DNA of 64,000 nt, taken from assembly GCF_000934755.1 (NCBI RefSeq), contig NZ_KN882178.1:34818-98817 (forward strand), given 5' to 3'. This DNA is from Desulfonatronovibrio magnus (lineage in GTDB: Bacteria; Desulfobacterota; Desulfovibrionia; Desulfovibrionales; Desulfonatronovibrionaceae). A program made the position numbers and the translations under genes. How positions within the stretch are numbered: the stretch's first letter is position 1; each line of letters starts with the position of its first letter. The notes beneath the pieces were generated by a model. That model had not been told where the DNA came from. It was given only the letters and a program-made list of their open reading frames with translations, and did no database searches. Below are positions 9,234 through 17,190 of the stretch, one piece after another.

Positions 9234-9971
9234 ATGCCTACTAAATCTTTTGTCCTGGCAGGGCCATCTTTCGTTTTGCCGGGCCGGATTCCAGAAAATG
9301 TACTGGCTCTAAAGGACCATGTGAGCGAGGTTGGTCTGACTTTATTCCATTCAGGAGAGTGTCTTGAATACACCAGTAAAGATCTGCCGGATGAACTTGC
9401 CGACAACGGGTTGTCTTATCATGTGCATTTGCCCCTTGACCTTGAATGGAATAAGGGCGCTCAACATGTTCTGGACGTTGTGCATGCTTTAAACCGGAAA
9501 ACAAGTTATCTTGCGCCAAGCAAATATGTCCTTCACCCTCCTGATAGTGCCGAACTTATGGAAAAATTTGCAGGGTTATGGATGGACTGCGGATATGCCC
9601 CTGAAACTCTGTTGCTGGAGAACGTCAGGACCAGCGATTTAACCGAGGTGTGGGGCGTAATTCAGGATTTTAATCTCGGCATCTGTTTAGATATTGGTCA
9701 TGTAATGGCATATGATCAGTACAATCTTCTGGAAAAGGAAGACATTATGGACAGGACCTCCCTGATTCATGTTTATGGTCGTGAAGATGATTCAGGACAT
9801 GCGCCGTTAAGATTGATAACAGACTCGGGTAAGCTCATGCTGCACCGGATATTGAGTGAAATACCTTCAGGTTCCAGTGTTTTGATCGAGGTTTTTCATT
9901 TGGAAGATTTCCTTGACTCTAAGCGCATTTTATTAGAAATGGCAGACTCTTGGGGTTTGGAGTTTGTTTAG
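9234..9971 (+). CDS. cbiR: Cobamide-remodelling amidohydrolase CbiR-like (TIM barrel)
   Basis: A 245-residue protein of the sugar-isomerase/AP-endonuclease-2 TIM-barrel type. Conserved acidic and His positions are visible: YHVHLPLDLEW (~62-72), VLHPPD (~98-103), LLLENVR (~124-130), LGICLDIGHVMAYDQ (~147-161), LIHVYGRED (~179-187) and VLIEVFH (~223-229). These match my knowledge of CbiR, which converts cobamides to cobinamide so that the lower ligand can be replaced. The downstream overlapping gene is a CobU-like cobinamide kinase, which uses that product. An AAGGATG precedes the ATG. The alternative is a generic xylose-isomerase-like protein. The call rests mainly on the cobU linkage. Confidence 0.78.
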   Translation: MPTKSFVLAGPSFVLPGRIPENVLALKDHVSEVGLTLFHSGECLEYTSKDLPDELADNGLSYHVHLPLDLEWNKGAQHVLDVVHALNRKTSYLAPSKYVLHPPDSAELMEKFAGLWMDCGYAPETLLLENVRTSDLTEVWGVIQDFNLGICLDIGHVMAYDQYNLLEKEDIMDRTSLIHVYGREDDSGHAPLRLITDSGKLMLHRILSEIPSGSSVLIEVFHLEDFLDSKRILLEMADSWGLEFV

Positions 9972-10464
9972 TCTTGTACTTGGAGGAAATAAATCAGGTA
10001 AAAGTGATTTTGCTCTTGAGCTTATGCGAGGGGGCAAAAGTACTGGAACCATTATTGTCACTGGAAAGGCGGATGATCTGGATTTCAATGATCAGATCAG
10101 GCATCACAAAATTAACCGTGATCCAGCCGTTCCAGTTATTGAATCCGACATGGACCTGGGTGGGGTCTTAGAGTCCCTGTCAGACTTTTCAGGCCCCATA
10201 CTGATAGACAGTATTGATTTCTGGGTTTTCTCTATTTTTTCAGAGCATCAGGACAAACATTATGCATATTTTTTTAATGTTTTGAAAGACCTTGAAAAGA
10301 AAAGAATAATCTTTGTATCCGCAGAAATCAGTCTTGGGCCTTTGCCTGCTTCTTCCATGGTGCGCAACTTTGCCAGGAAACTGGGCATGATAAATCAGCG
10401 TCTGGCAGCCATTAGTCAGGAATTATTTCTTGTAGTCGCTGGTCAGCCTTTAAAAATAAAGTAG
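9964..10464 (+). CDS. cobU: CobU-like adenosylcobinamide kinase/guanylyltransferase
   Basis: A 166-residue P-loop protein for nucleotide-loop assembly: it phosphorylates adenosylcobinamide and then adds GMP. The P-loop GGNKSGKS is at residues 7-14. The guanylylation-type histidine segment IRHHKINRD is at about 42-50. ILIDSIDFWVFSIF corresponds to the DCLTLWLSNL segment. VSAEISLGPLP...RNFARKLGMINQRLA matches the C-terminal CobU block, as does LFLVVAGQPLKIK at the end. Several family positions are diverged. The start is TTG at 9964, overlapping cbiR by eight bases, which implies coupling. Together the pair would recycle foreign corrinoids. Confidence 0.82.
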   Translation: MFSLVLGGNKSGKSDFALELMRGGKSTGTIIVTGKADDLDFNDQIRHHKINRDPAVPVIESDMDLGGVLESLSDFSGPILIDSIDFWVFSIFSEHQDKHYAYFFNVLKDLEKKRIIFVSAEISLGPLPASSMVRNFARKLGMINQRLAAISQELFLVVAGQPLKIK

Positions 10465-10467
10465 TTT

Positions 10468-10622
10468 TTCTACCACTACAGCGACACTTTGCGCAAATTA
10501 TCGCCTCGGCCACCGGAAACAGGCACTTTTGCCGACCTCAAACCGTAAAACAGGCAGGCTATCAGGCGGCAAAAGAGCCAGTCACCTTCCAGATTAAAAA
10601 AAGTGTCGCTGTAGTGTTAGAA
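10468..10622. repeat. 155-bp palindromic MITE-like element
   Basis: Terminal inverted repeats of 23 bp with one mismatch (10468-10490 and 10600-10622), core CACTACAGCGACACTTT. An inner pair, GGCACTTTTGCCG against CGGCAAAAGAGCC, folds the middle. No reading frame is evident. It begins four bases after the cobU stop, so it could also act as a transcript-ending hairpin. It fills most of the gap to the DHH gene. Confidence 0.75.
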
Positions 10623-10698
10623 GTTTAAGCGATAAGTCACTGATCGGCGCTCATATGTTGATAGACCATGCTTAATTAACCTGAGAACATGAGGATTT

Positions 10699-11748
10699 AT
10701 GGGTTACTTTAGAAATCTTGACACCAAGCTTAAAGATATGACGGATCTCTTCAAGAAAAAAGATGAGAGACTGCTTATCCTGATTAATGCCGACCCGGAT
10801 GCACTGGCTTCAGCCATGGCTTTGAAGAGGATACTGTACCGCAAAGTGCAGTCAGTGGCTATTGCTCATGTCAACGATATTTCAAGGCCTGATAATCTGG
10901 CCATGATTAAGTTGTTGCGCATACCTACCCTGAAGCTGACACCTCCTCTGATCGCTCAGTATGACAAGTTTGCTCTGGTGGATTCCCAGCCGCATCATCA
11001 TCCTGACTTTGAGAAACTTAAATTTTCCATTGTTCTGGACCACCATCCTCTTAATAAGGATAAGCCGGTGGAGGCTGATTACAAGGAAATCAACCCTGAC
11101 TATGGCTCCAACAGTTCCCTGCTGACAGAGTACCTCTATAATCTCAATATCAGGCCTGGGAAACTGCTGGCCACAGCGCTTCTTTATGGCATCAAAACTG
11201 ATACCCAGAGCTTTGAAAGAAAGTTTCACGATGTTGATATCCGGGCTTTCAGGTATCTGACCAAATTTTATAATCCCTTACTCTTGCAGAAAATTGTCCG
11301 TTCTGAATTCCATAAGGAATGGCTGAAATACTTTTCTCTGGCCTTTCGCAAGATCAAGCTCCTGGGGCAGGGCTCCAGTGTATTCATGGGTAAAGTAGAA
11401 TCTCCAGACATTCTGGTAATCCTGGCTGATTTTTTTCTGCGCATTCACAATATTTCCTGGGATATGGTCAGTGGGCTTCACGATGATTCTCTTGTGGTAA
11501 TTTTCAGGGGGGACGGGCTTAGAAAGGATATGGGTAAAATGGCGTCCCAGATGTTCAGTGATTTAGGGCCGGCCGGCGGTCATAAACAGATGGCCCGGGC
11601 AGAGATACCCATTGAAAAAATTGACAAGACTCATGCCCATCAGTTTATTCTCAGTCGTCTTGCTGATTATAACCATAAAAGAAAAGCAAAGGGCAAGCAA
11701 AACTCAGCTAATGGGGTATCTGCCCTGGGAGATCAGGAAAGTGCTTAG
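10699..11748 (+). CDS. DHH/DHHA1 phosphoesterase (NrnA-like)
   Basis: A 349-residue DHH-family phosphoesterase, probably cytoplasmic, acting on short RNA, pAp or a related phosphodiester. Motifs: NADPDALASA (~33-42, motif I), LVDSQPHH (~93-100), VLDHHPL (~112-118, the DHH motif), and a DTQSF segment near 169. The C-terminal DHHA1 glycine motif is GPAGGHKQMARAEI (~294-307). It lacks the CBS and polyA-polymerase domains seen in some relatives. The gene overlaps the polA start by eight bases, so the two are probably co-transcribed. Which substrate it prefers (nanoRNA, pAp or a cyclic-dinucleotide product) cannot be told. Confidence 0.85.
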   Translation: MGYFRNLDTKLKDMTDLFKKKDERLLILINADPDALASAMALKRILYRKVQSVAIAHVNDISRPDNLAMIKLLRIPTLKLTPPLIAQYDKFALVDSQPHHHPDFEKLKFSIVLDHHPLNKDKPVEADYKEINPDYGSNSSLLTEYLYNLNIRPGKLLATALLYGIKTDTQSFERKFHDVDIRAFRYLTKFYNPLLLQKIVRSEFHKEWLKYFSLAFRKIKLLGQGSSVFMGKVESPDILVILADFFLRIHNISWDMVSGLHDDSLVVIFRGDGLRKDMGKMASQMFSDLGPAGGHKQMARAEIPIEKIDKTHAHQFILSRLADYNHKRKAKGKQNSANGVSALGDQESA

Positions 11749-14278
11749 AGAAAAGTTGTCTTTAAAAGGTGCCCCGGTATATCTGATTGATGGCAGTTCT
11801 TTTCTGTACAGAGCTTTTTATGCCTTTCCTGACCTTAAGAGATCAGATGGTTTTCCCACCAATGCCATATATATTGTGCTGCGCATACTGCTGCGGTTGA
11901 TGCGTGAGGAGAAACCAGGTTATGCGGCCCTTTTTATGGACGGCAAAGGTCCCACCTTCAGAAATGAAATATTTCAGGACTACAAGGCACAGCGTCCCAA
12001 AATGCCTGAAGATCTTAGTGTTCAGATTGAACCCCTTCTGGATGCTGTCGGATACCTGGGATTTAAGACATATGTTTCCAATGGAGTTGAAGCAGATGAC
12101 CTTATTGCAGGACAGACGGAAACCTTGAAAAAGGACCATCCTGTGGTCATAGTGGCTTCAGACAAGGATCTCAGGCAACTGCTGGATGACCAGGTGGTTA
12201 TGTGGGACCCGGGAGGTAAGAAGGAGGTCATTATGACTGTGTCTGATTTTAAAAAACAGACCGGTCTAACCCCTGATCAATGGCCGGACTATCAGGCTCT
12301 GGTGGGAGACAAGTCAGATAATATTCCCGGAGTTCCGGGCATTGGTCCCAAGTCGGCATCAGCCCTGCTTGCGGACTTCCCAAGTCTGGAAACCATCAGA
12401 GACGATTTTGAAAATATTCCAGCCAACTTCCAGAAAAAGCTCAAAGATCATCTGGAAAAAATATTTATATACCGGGAACTTACAAGGCTCAAAAAAGACT
12501 CACAGCCTGAGATAAAAGCTCATGAAATAAGGGTTCAACCGTTAGACAATGCGTCTTTAACTGCTTTTCTGGAAAAGTTTGAATTCAGAACCCTTTTAAG
12601 GGAAGCTGGCAGTCTTGCAGGCAGAAAAGTGGAAAAAAAGAGTTCCATGCTCGCTGAGGGACAGCCTTTTGTTACCAGAAAAAGTGGACTGCCAGACCTT
12701 AATTCAGTGCAGTGTGCGGGGATTGTTCCAGAAGGTAAATTGCTGCTGGTGGGCGTTGATTCCGAGGAATGGGAACTTAACTCCAGGGACCAGTCTGATT
12801 TTTCAGGAATCAAGAAATATGTTTTTTCCTTGAAAGAGCTGGCAAGAATTGATTCAGAGTGGCTTGAATCCCCTGTTTCAGAGTTCTTTGATATCTCTCT
12901 CGCAGCCTATCTTTTGAACACTGAGGCTAGAGAATATGATTACAAACATATTTACAGAGCATATTCACAGGAAATAAGCGTACATAAGGATAACAAGGCA
13001 CAGGCGGCACTGCAGCTCGGGCTGCTGCTGCAAAAAAGAATTGCAGATGCAGATCTTCTGCCTTTGCTGGAAAAACTGGAAATGCCATTAATTCCTGTGC
13101 TCTTGAAGATGGAAAGGGCAGGGATTGGTATCGATCTTAAAGAGTTCTCGGAATTCCTTGAAATGGTGAAGGAGAAACTTGATAAACTGACAAGGGATAT
13201 TTTTGCCCAGGCTGGAAAAATGTTCAATATAAGGTCAACCCAGCAGACTGCCACTGTGCTTTTTGAAGATCTTGCTCTTAAACCAAGACGCAAAACACCA
13301 GGCGGGGCATATTCCACATCCAATGTAGTGCTGGAGGCCATGAAGGGAGACCATCCCATTATCGAGCTTATTTTGCAGTACAGAACTTTTGAGAAACTTC
13401 GCTCCACATATCTTGAACCCCTGCCCGGCAAGGTGGGCAAAGACGGGCGTCTGCATACAACTTTTAATCAGTTAGCCACAGCTACCGGCAGGCTTTCCAG
13501 CAGTAATCCCAACCTGCAGAATATCCCCATTCGAGGTGAGTTTGGTCCTAAAACAAGATCATGTTTTGTAGCCAGGGCTGGACAAATGCTTGTTTCAGCT
13601 GACTACTCCCAGATAGAGTTGCGTATCCTGGCCCACATGTCTCAAGATCCCAATCTGCTGCAGTCCTTTGCCCGAAAAGAGGATATTCATACCCGTACTG
13701 CAGGTCTTTTGTTTGAAAAGGATATTGCCGATGTAAATTCAGATGAACGTCGTAAGGCCAAGACCATAAATTTTGGACTGCTTTACGGTATGGGGCCTCA
13801 AAAAATGAGTCGGGAACTTTTGATTTCACTGGATGAAGCCAAGAAATTTATCAAGATCTACTTCAGCAAGCTTGAGAAGGTTCGAAAATTTTATGATGAT
13901 ATAGAAAAGACGGCTTCCAGCAAGGGATATGTTACCACTATCGCTGGCAGAAGAAGACTTTTGCCGGATATAAATTCCAGGAACTCCAACCTTGCTCAGC
14001 AGGCCGGAAGAATGGCCATCAACACTGTGGTACAGGGATCTGCCGCAGACGTTATTAAAAAGGCCATGCTTGCTGTGGACAGAGATCCTGAGCTAAGAAG
14101 AATGGGAGCTGTTCTGATTTTGCAGATACATGATGAACTGCTCATGGAAGTTGACCAGCAATATGCTGAAGAGGCTGGAGCAAGACTGGCTTATGTCATG
14201 AGTAGTGTTGAAAAATTTGATGTACCTTTGGAAGTAGACTGGGGCATTGGTAAAAACTGGGCTGAAGCCCATGAATAA
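11741..14278 (+). CDS. polA: DNA polymerase I
   Basis: Family A polymerase for repair and Okazaki-fragment processing, ~845 residues from the chosen start. I used GTG at 11741 (GGGAG upstream, N-terminus LREKLSLKGAPVYLIDGSSF) rather than the in-frame ATG at 11612, which lies inside the DHH gene. The 5' nuclease domain is at ~1-290 (LFMDGKGPTFR, GVEADDLIAG, ASDKDLRQLL, GDKSDNIPGVPGIGPK). The polymerase domain is at ~450-845 (TATGRLSSSNPNLQNIP, VSADYSQIELRILAH, INFGLLYGM, QIHDELL). The middle 3'-5' exonuclease domain lacks the DxE and YxxxD residues, so proofreading looks absent. It overlaps both neighbours by eight bases. Confidence 0.95.
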   Translation: MLREKLSLKGAPVYLIDGSSFLYRAFYAFPDLKRSDGFPTNAIYIVLRILLRLMREEKPGYAALFMDGKGPTFRNEIFQDYKAQRPKMPEDLSVQIEPLLDAVGYLGFKTYVSNGVEADDLIAGQTETLKKDHPVVIVASDKDLRQLLDDQVVMWDPGGKKEVIMTVSDFKKQTGLTPDQWPDYQALVGDKSDNIPGVPGIGPKSASALLADFPSLETIRDDFENIPANFQKKLKDHLEKIFIYRELTRLKKDSQPEIKAHEIRVQPLDNASLTAFLEKFEFRTLLREAGSLAGRKVEKKSSMLAEGQPFVTRKSGLPDLNSVQCAGIVPEGKLLLVGVDSEEWELNSRDQSDFSGIKKYVFSLKELARIDSEWLESPVSEFFDISLAAYLLNTEAREYDYKHIYRAYSQEISVHKDNKAQAALQLGLLLQKRIADADLLPLLEKLEMPLIPVLLKMERAGIGIDLKEFSEFLEMVKEKLDKLTRDIFAQAGKMFNIRSTQQTATVLFEDLALKPRRKTPGGAYSTSNVVLEAMKGDHPIIELILQYRTFEKLRSTYLEPLPGKVGKDGRLHTTFNQLATATGRLSSSNPNLQNIPIRGEFGPKTRSCFVARAGQMLVSADYSQIELRILAHMSQDPNLLQSFARKEDIHTRTAGLLFEKDIADVNSDERRKAKTINFGLLYGMGPQKMSRELLISLDEAKKFIKIYFSKLEKVRKFYDDIEKTASSKGYVTTIAGRRRLLPDINSRNSNLAQQAGRMAINTVVQGSAADVIKKAMLAVDRDPELRRMGAVLILQIHDELLMEVDQQYAEEAGARLAYVMSSVEKFDVPLEVDWGIGKNWAEAHE

Positions 14279-15461
14279 GGAGACATGGTCAGTGGATAAA
14301 CTAAGACTTTTAACGCCGGGTCCGACTCCCTTGCCGGAAGAGGTGCGTCTAACCCTGGCAAAGGATATGATACATCACCGCAAGCAGGGTTTCAAGGATA
14401 TAATGTTCAGGGTCCAGAAGGGATTGCAATATCTATTCGGCACAAATCAGCCGATAATGACCCTGACATCATCCGGGACCGGAGCAATGAACGCTGCTGT
14501 GACCGGTTTGTTTTCTCCAGGAGAAACTGTGCTGGTAGTGGAAGCAGGAAAGTTCGGTCAACGCTGGTCTGATATTGCTCAGGCGCATAAACTTGAGGTT
14601 GTTGCCCTGCCACTGGAATGGGGCAGTGCAGTTAAGCCGAAGGAAGTGGAAAACGCACTTTCCAGGTGGAGTGATATCAGCGGCGTGCTGATTCAAGCTT
14701 CAGAAACTTCCACCGGGGTGCTGCATCCCGTGCAGGATATTGCCAGACTGTGCTCCAGGAAGGGTATACTGACGGTCGTAGATGGAATATCTGCAGTAGG
14801 CGTTTCTCCCTGTCCCATGGATGAATGGAATATCGACTGTCTGATTACAGGCTCCCAAAAGGGGATGATGCTGCCTCCAGGACTTGCTTTCATTGCCCTT
14901 AGTGAGGCTGCATTGAAAAAGGCGGAGGCAGTCAAGTCACAAAATTTTTATTTTAATCTTTTGAGTGAAAGAGAAAAATGTCTGTCCGGACAAACACTTT
15001 TTACTCCGGCTATTAACCTGATTGTGGCTTTGGAGGAATGTCTGAAATATTTCCAAGGACACGGCCTTGAAAAAATTTACAAAAGACAATGGGCCATGAC
15101 GTGTATGGTCAGAGCAGGCATTGACAGTCTTGGTCTTGAATTGCTGGTCAGGGAAAACTATACATGGGGCCTTACTTCCGTCAAATTGCCTCCTGGATTA
15201 GATGGAGTAAAGCTTCTTGACACTGTTGCCAGTGAATATAATGTTATCATGGCCGGTGGTCAGAACCATCTTAAAGGCAAAATTGTCCGTATGGGGCACA
15301 TGGGCTATGTTGACTGGCCAGATCTGCTTGCCGGACTGCACGCCTTGAGAAGCGTTATAATCAGACAGGGAGGCTACAGTGCATCCCGAGATTATCTGGA
15401 AAAGGCCATGGCAGCTTATGAACAGGCCATGAAGGATATAACAGGTAATGAAACTGTTTAG
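14271..15461 (+). CDS. Class V PLP-dependent aminotransferase
   Basis: About 396 residues, of the alanine/serine-glyoxylate aminotransferase branch (also annotated as soluble hydrogenase small subunit in older records). Visible: LLTPGPTPLPEEV near the start, the phosphate-binding segment LTSSGTGAMNAAV (~65-77), VVDGISAVGVSP (~160-171), and the PLP lysine in ITGSQKGMMLPPG (~187-199). I start at ATG 14271, eight bases inside the polA stop. Upstream in-frame ATG 14247 would extend into polA. The amino donor and acceptor are not determinable. Confidence 0.88.
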   Translation: MNKETWSVDKLRLLTPGPTPLPEEVRLTLAKDMIHHRKQGFKDIMFRVQKGLQYLFGTNQPIMTLTSSGTGAMNAAVTGLFSPGETVLVVEAGKFGQRWSDIAQAHKLEVVALPLEWGSAVKPKEVENALSRWSDISGVLIQASETSTGVLHPVQDIARLCSRKGILTVVDGISAVGVSPCPMDEWNIDCLITGSQKGMMLPPGLAFIALSEAALKKAEAVKSQNFYFNLLSEREKCLSGQTLFTPAINLIVALEECLKYFQGHGLEKIYKRQWAMTCMVRAGIDSLGLELLVRENYTWGLTSVKLPPGLDGVKLLDTVASEYNVIMAGGQNHLKGKIVRMGHMGYVDWPDLLAGLHALRSVIIRQGGYSASRDYLEKAMAAYEQAMKDITGNETV

Positions 15462-15690
15462 TAACTTACCGTTCAATCCTGTAGAAAAAAAGAAATTGTT
15501 ATCAGTTAATAGTTAATTGTTGAAGAACAAAAGGCTGAATTCACTGCCTTACCCTGATAACAGATAACAAATAACAGATAACAGGGTTGTGGGCACAGCC
15601 CGCACTATATCTTTATAAGTAAAGCTGAAGACAGGCCCTCGGAAAAGCCAGCCCCATGTCGCATCCAAAGGTCTAAACGATTATTAGATA
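15462..15690. repeat. Inverted copy of composite heptamer repeat
   Basis: Begins with AGTAACTTACCG, then TCAGTTAATAGTTAATTG, a CACTGCCTTACCCTGATAAC block, a 7-base array (ATAACAG/ATAACAA) and a GC-rich end (GGGTTGTGGGCACAGCCCGC). It is the reverse of the units at 4830-5012 and 42178-42305. A fragment ending in GGTCTAAACGATTATTAG follows (15670-15688) and resembles the AACAGTTTAG palindrome ends elsewhere. No gene. Confidence 0.8.
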
Positions 15691-15716
15691 AATTATTTTT
15701 TTGTCAGGAGGTAATA

Positions 15717-16148
15717 ATGAGCCAGGAACAAGAAGAAATTAAAGTAACAGATCGCAGAATAAAGTTTGACGAGGAGACTACTGAGCAGGACTCCCGTGAA
15801 CCTGAGGCTGAGAATGAAGCCCGGGAAAGCCATGCAAAAAAAATGGAGCGCAAAAAAGTGGCTGAGGACTACGACAAGGCTTCAGCCGGGGATGAGACTC
15901 CAATGCCCCAGGTGGATTTTTTTACCTTTGTGCTTTCCCTGAGTTCATCGGCCCTGATGCATCTCGGTGAAATACCTGAGCAGGCAGGAGGAGAGGTTAA
16001 AGTGAATCTGCCCATGGCCAAACACACAATAGACATTCTGGCCATGATTGAAGAAAAGACCAAAGGCAATCTGTCTGCAGAAGAAGAAAAAATGCTTAAA
16101 GATTTCCTGTTTGAGGTCAGAATGAAGTATGTTCAGAAGTCAACTTGA
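15717..16148 (+). CDS. DUF1844 domain protein
   Basis: A 143-residue protein. The first ~65 residues are highly charged and probably disordered. Residues ~67-140 match DUF1844: VDFFTFVLSLSSSALMHLGE, a proline-rich turn, then AKHTIDILAMIEEKTKGNL and EEEKMLKDFLFEVRMKY. The family's function is unknown and it is common in deltaproteobacteria. A strong Shine-Dalgarno (AGGAGG) lies seven bases before the ATG. It is followed by two small genes of unknown role. Confidence 0.85.
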   Translation: MSQEQEEIKVTDRRIKFDEETTEQDSREPEAENEARESHAKKMERKKVAEDYDKASAGDETPMPQVDFFTFVLSLSSSALMHLGEIPEQAGGEVKVNLPMAKHTIDILAMIEEKTKGNLSAEEEKMLKDFLFEVRMKYVQKST

Positions 16149-16257
16149 AATAATTTGAATAAATTCTATTTATCCCCCTAAAGTCTTATGCGGCAATGAC
16201 CGAACAATATTAACAGGTAGTTGTTTTCGGTTCCCGAGACTGTATAGGAGGTTTAGC

Positions 16258-16467
16258 ATGGAAATACAGGCAGGACTCGGAATGGCCGGTATGATGAATG
16301 CCCTTGAAAGTCAAGGTATGGGCGCTCAGCTCATAAATCAGACAGTGAATAACCAGAATGCTCAGCAAGGAGCACAGGTAGCGCAGAATGCGCAGGCTCA
16401 GGCCTCTGATAATGCCCCTGCACGCGGGGCAAGTGGCCAGGGGGAGTTAATAAACAAAATTGTATAG
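16258..16467 (+). CDS. Small Gln/Ala/Asn-rich protein of unknown function
   Basis: A 69-residue product with a strong ribosome-binding site (TAGGAGG before the ATG). The N-terminal part (GLGMAGMMNALESQGMGAQL) is hydrophobic and glycine/methionine-rich. The middle is a low-complexity Asn-Gln-Ala stretch, and the end is GQGELINKIV. There is no cysteine and no clear signal peptide. It superficially resembles small motility proteins (YjfB type), but I see no firm match. A strong terminator follows. Confidence 0.65.
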   Translation: MEIQAGLGMAGMMNALESQGMGAQLINQTVNNQNAQQGAQVAQNAQAQASDNAPARGASGQGELINKIV

Positions 16468-16535
16468 AACGGGCTGAATTGAGTCTGTTTAAATTGAGGG
16501 GAATCGAAAACAACACTCCCCTGTAGCTTTGTAAG

Positions 16536-16570
16536 CTAAAAGACCAGCCAAAAGGCTGGTCTTTTTTTTG
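16536..16570 (+). terminator. Rho-independent terminator
   Basis: Perfect stem AAAGACCAGCC/GGCTGGTCTTT with a four-base AAAA loop and a T-run. It ends the DUF1844/small-protein transcript and, being near-symmetrical with A-rich flank, may also serve the convergent gene at 16584. Confidence 0.9.
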
Positions 16571-16583
16571 ATATTTTGGAAGT

Positions 16584-16859
16584 TTATAGTCCCAACTTGC
16601 AGTCCTTGCCGTCTTCACAATAGTTGCGAATGAACTGGCCTAATTGAATACCCAGGTTGAAGCATTTAATCCCTGCCTGGCACTCCTCAATGTCTTTTTC
16701 TTCAAGGTGCGTAGCCAGTTCATGTTCATTTTTTTTGAATTTGGCCAGCCAGGACTGAGTGGCGGCATCTTGTTCTAAATCAAAAGTCAGACCGTATTTT
16801 TGAATTTCCGGAAAAAGCCCCTCAATCTTTGTCTTAAGTTCGTCTTTGTTAACTGACAT
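16584..16859 (-). CDS. Conserved-looking small cysteine-containing protein
   Basis: A 91-residue acidic, probably helical protein. It begins MSVNKDELKTKIEGLFPEI and ends with four cysteines spread over ECQAGIKCF and YCEDGKDCKLGL. A strong AAAGGAGGA Shine-Dalgarno lies before the ATG at 16859. The cysteine spacing is suggestive of metal or redox chemistry but does not match a motif I can name. It converges on the DUF1844 transcript across a shared terminator region. Confidence 0.7.
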   Translation of the reverse strand: MSVNKDELKTKIEGLFPEIQKYGLTFDLEQDAATQSWLAKFKKNEHELATHLEEKDIEECQAGIKCFNLGIQLGQFIRNYCEDGKDCKLGL

Positions 16860-16899
16860 CTTGTCCTCCTTTAATTTTTATTACAGTTATCAGTTTAGA

Positions 16900-17190
16900 G
16901 ATTACAAGTAACTTCAAGGTAGACGCGGCATCCAGCCGCCTGTTTTGAATAGCCTGCTGGATGCAAACGCCACTTAATAAAGGCGGTTACTTGTGGGTTT
17001 GGTTTGGGGTTCGCCCTGTTGGACGTTTTCAATCAACTGAAAAAAATATAAACGATAATTACAAAAAAAACAATGAATTCTTTATCCAACAACTTATCGC
17101 TACAGTAAAACTTAGTATCTGTGGGTGTTTTGCACTTGATGCGGGTTGTCAGTACCTGTGTCCCATCCACAGGTCTAAACTGTTATGTTT
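16900..17190. repeat. Degenerate dispersed repeats beside the kinase gene
   Basis: Bases ~16905-17000 hold a diverged copy of the GCGGC..CCAGCCGCCTG / GCCTGC.GGATGCA module found at 25400-25470, ending GGTTACTTGTGGGTTTGG. Bases 17170-17187 (GGTCTAAACTGTTATG) match the ends of the AACAGTTTAG palindromes. No other gene is visible in 16860-17182. Confidence 0.6.

Noticed and set aside
11612-11740. N-terminal extension of PolA from ATG 11612
   Set aside because: It lies inside the DHH gene in another frame, and the resulting residues do not resemble PolA.
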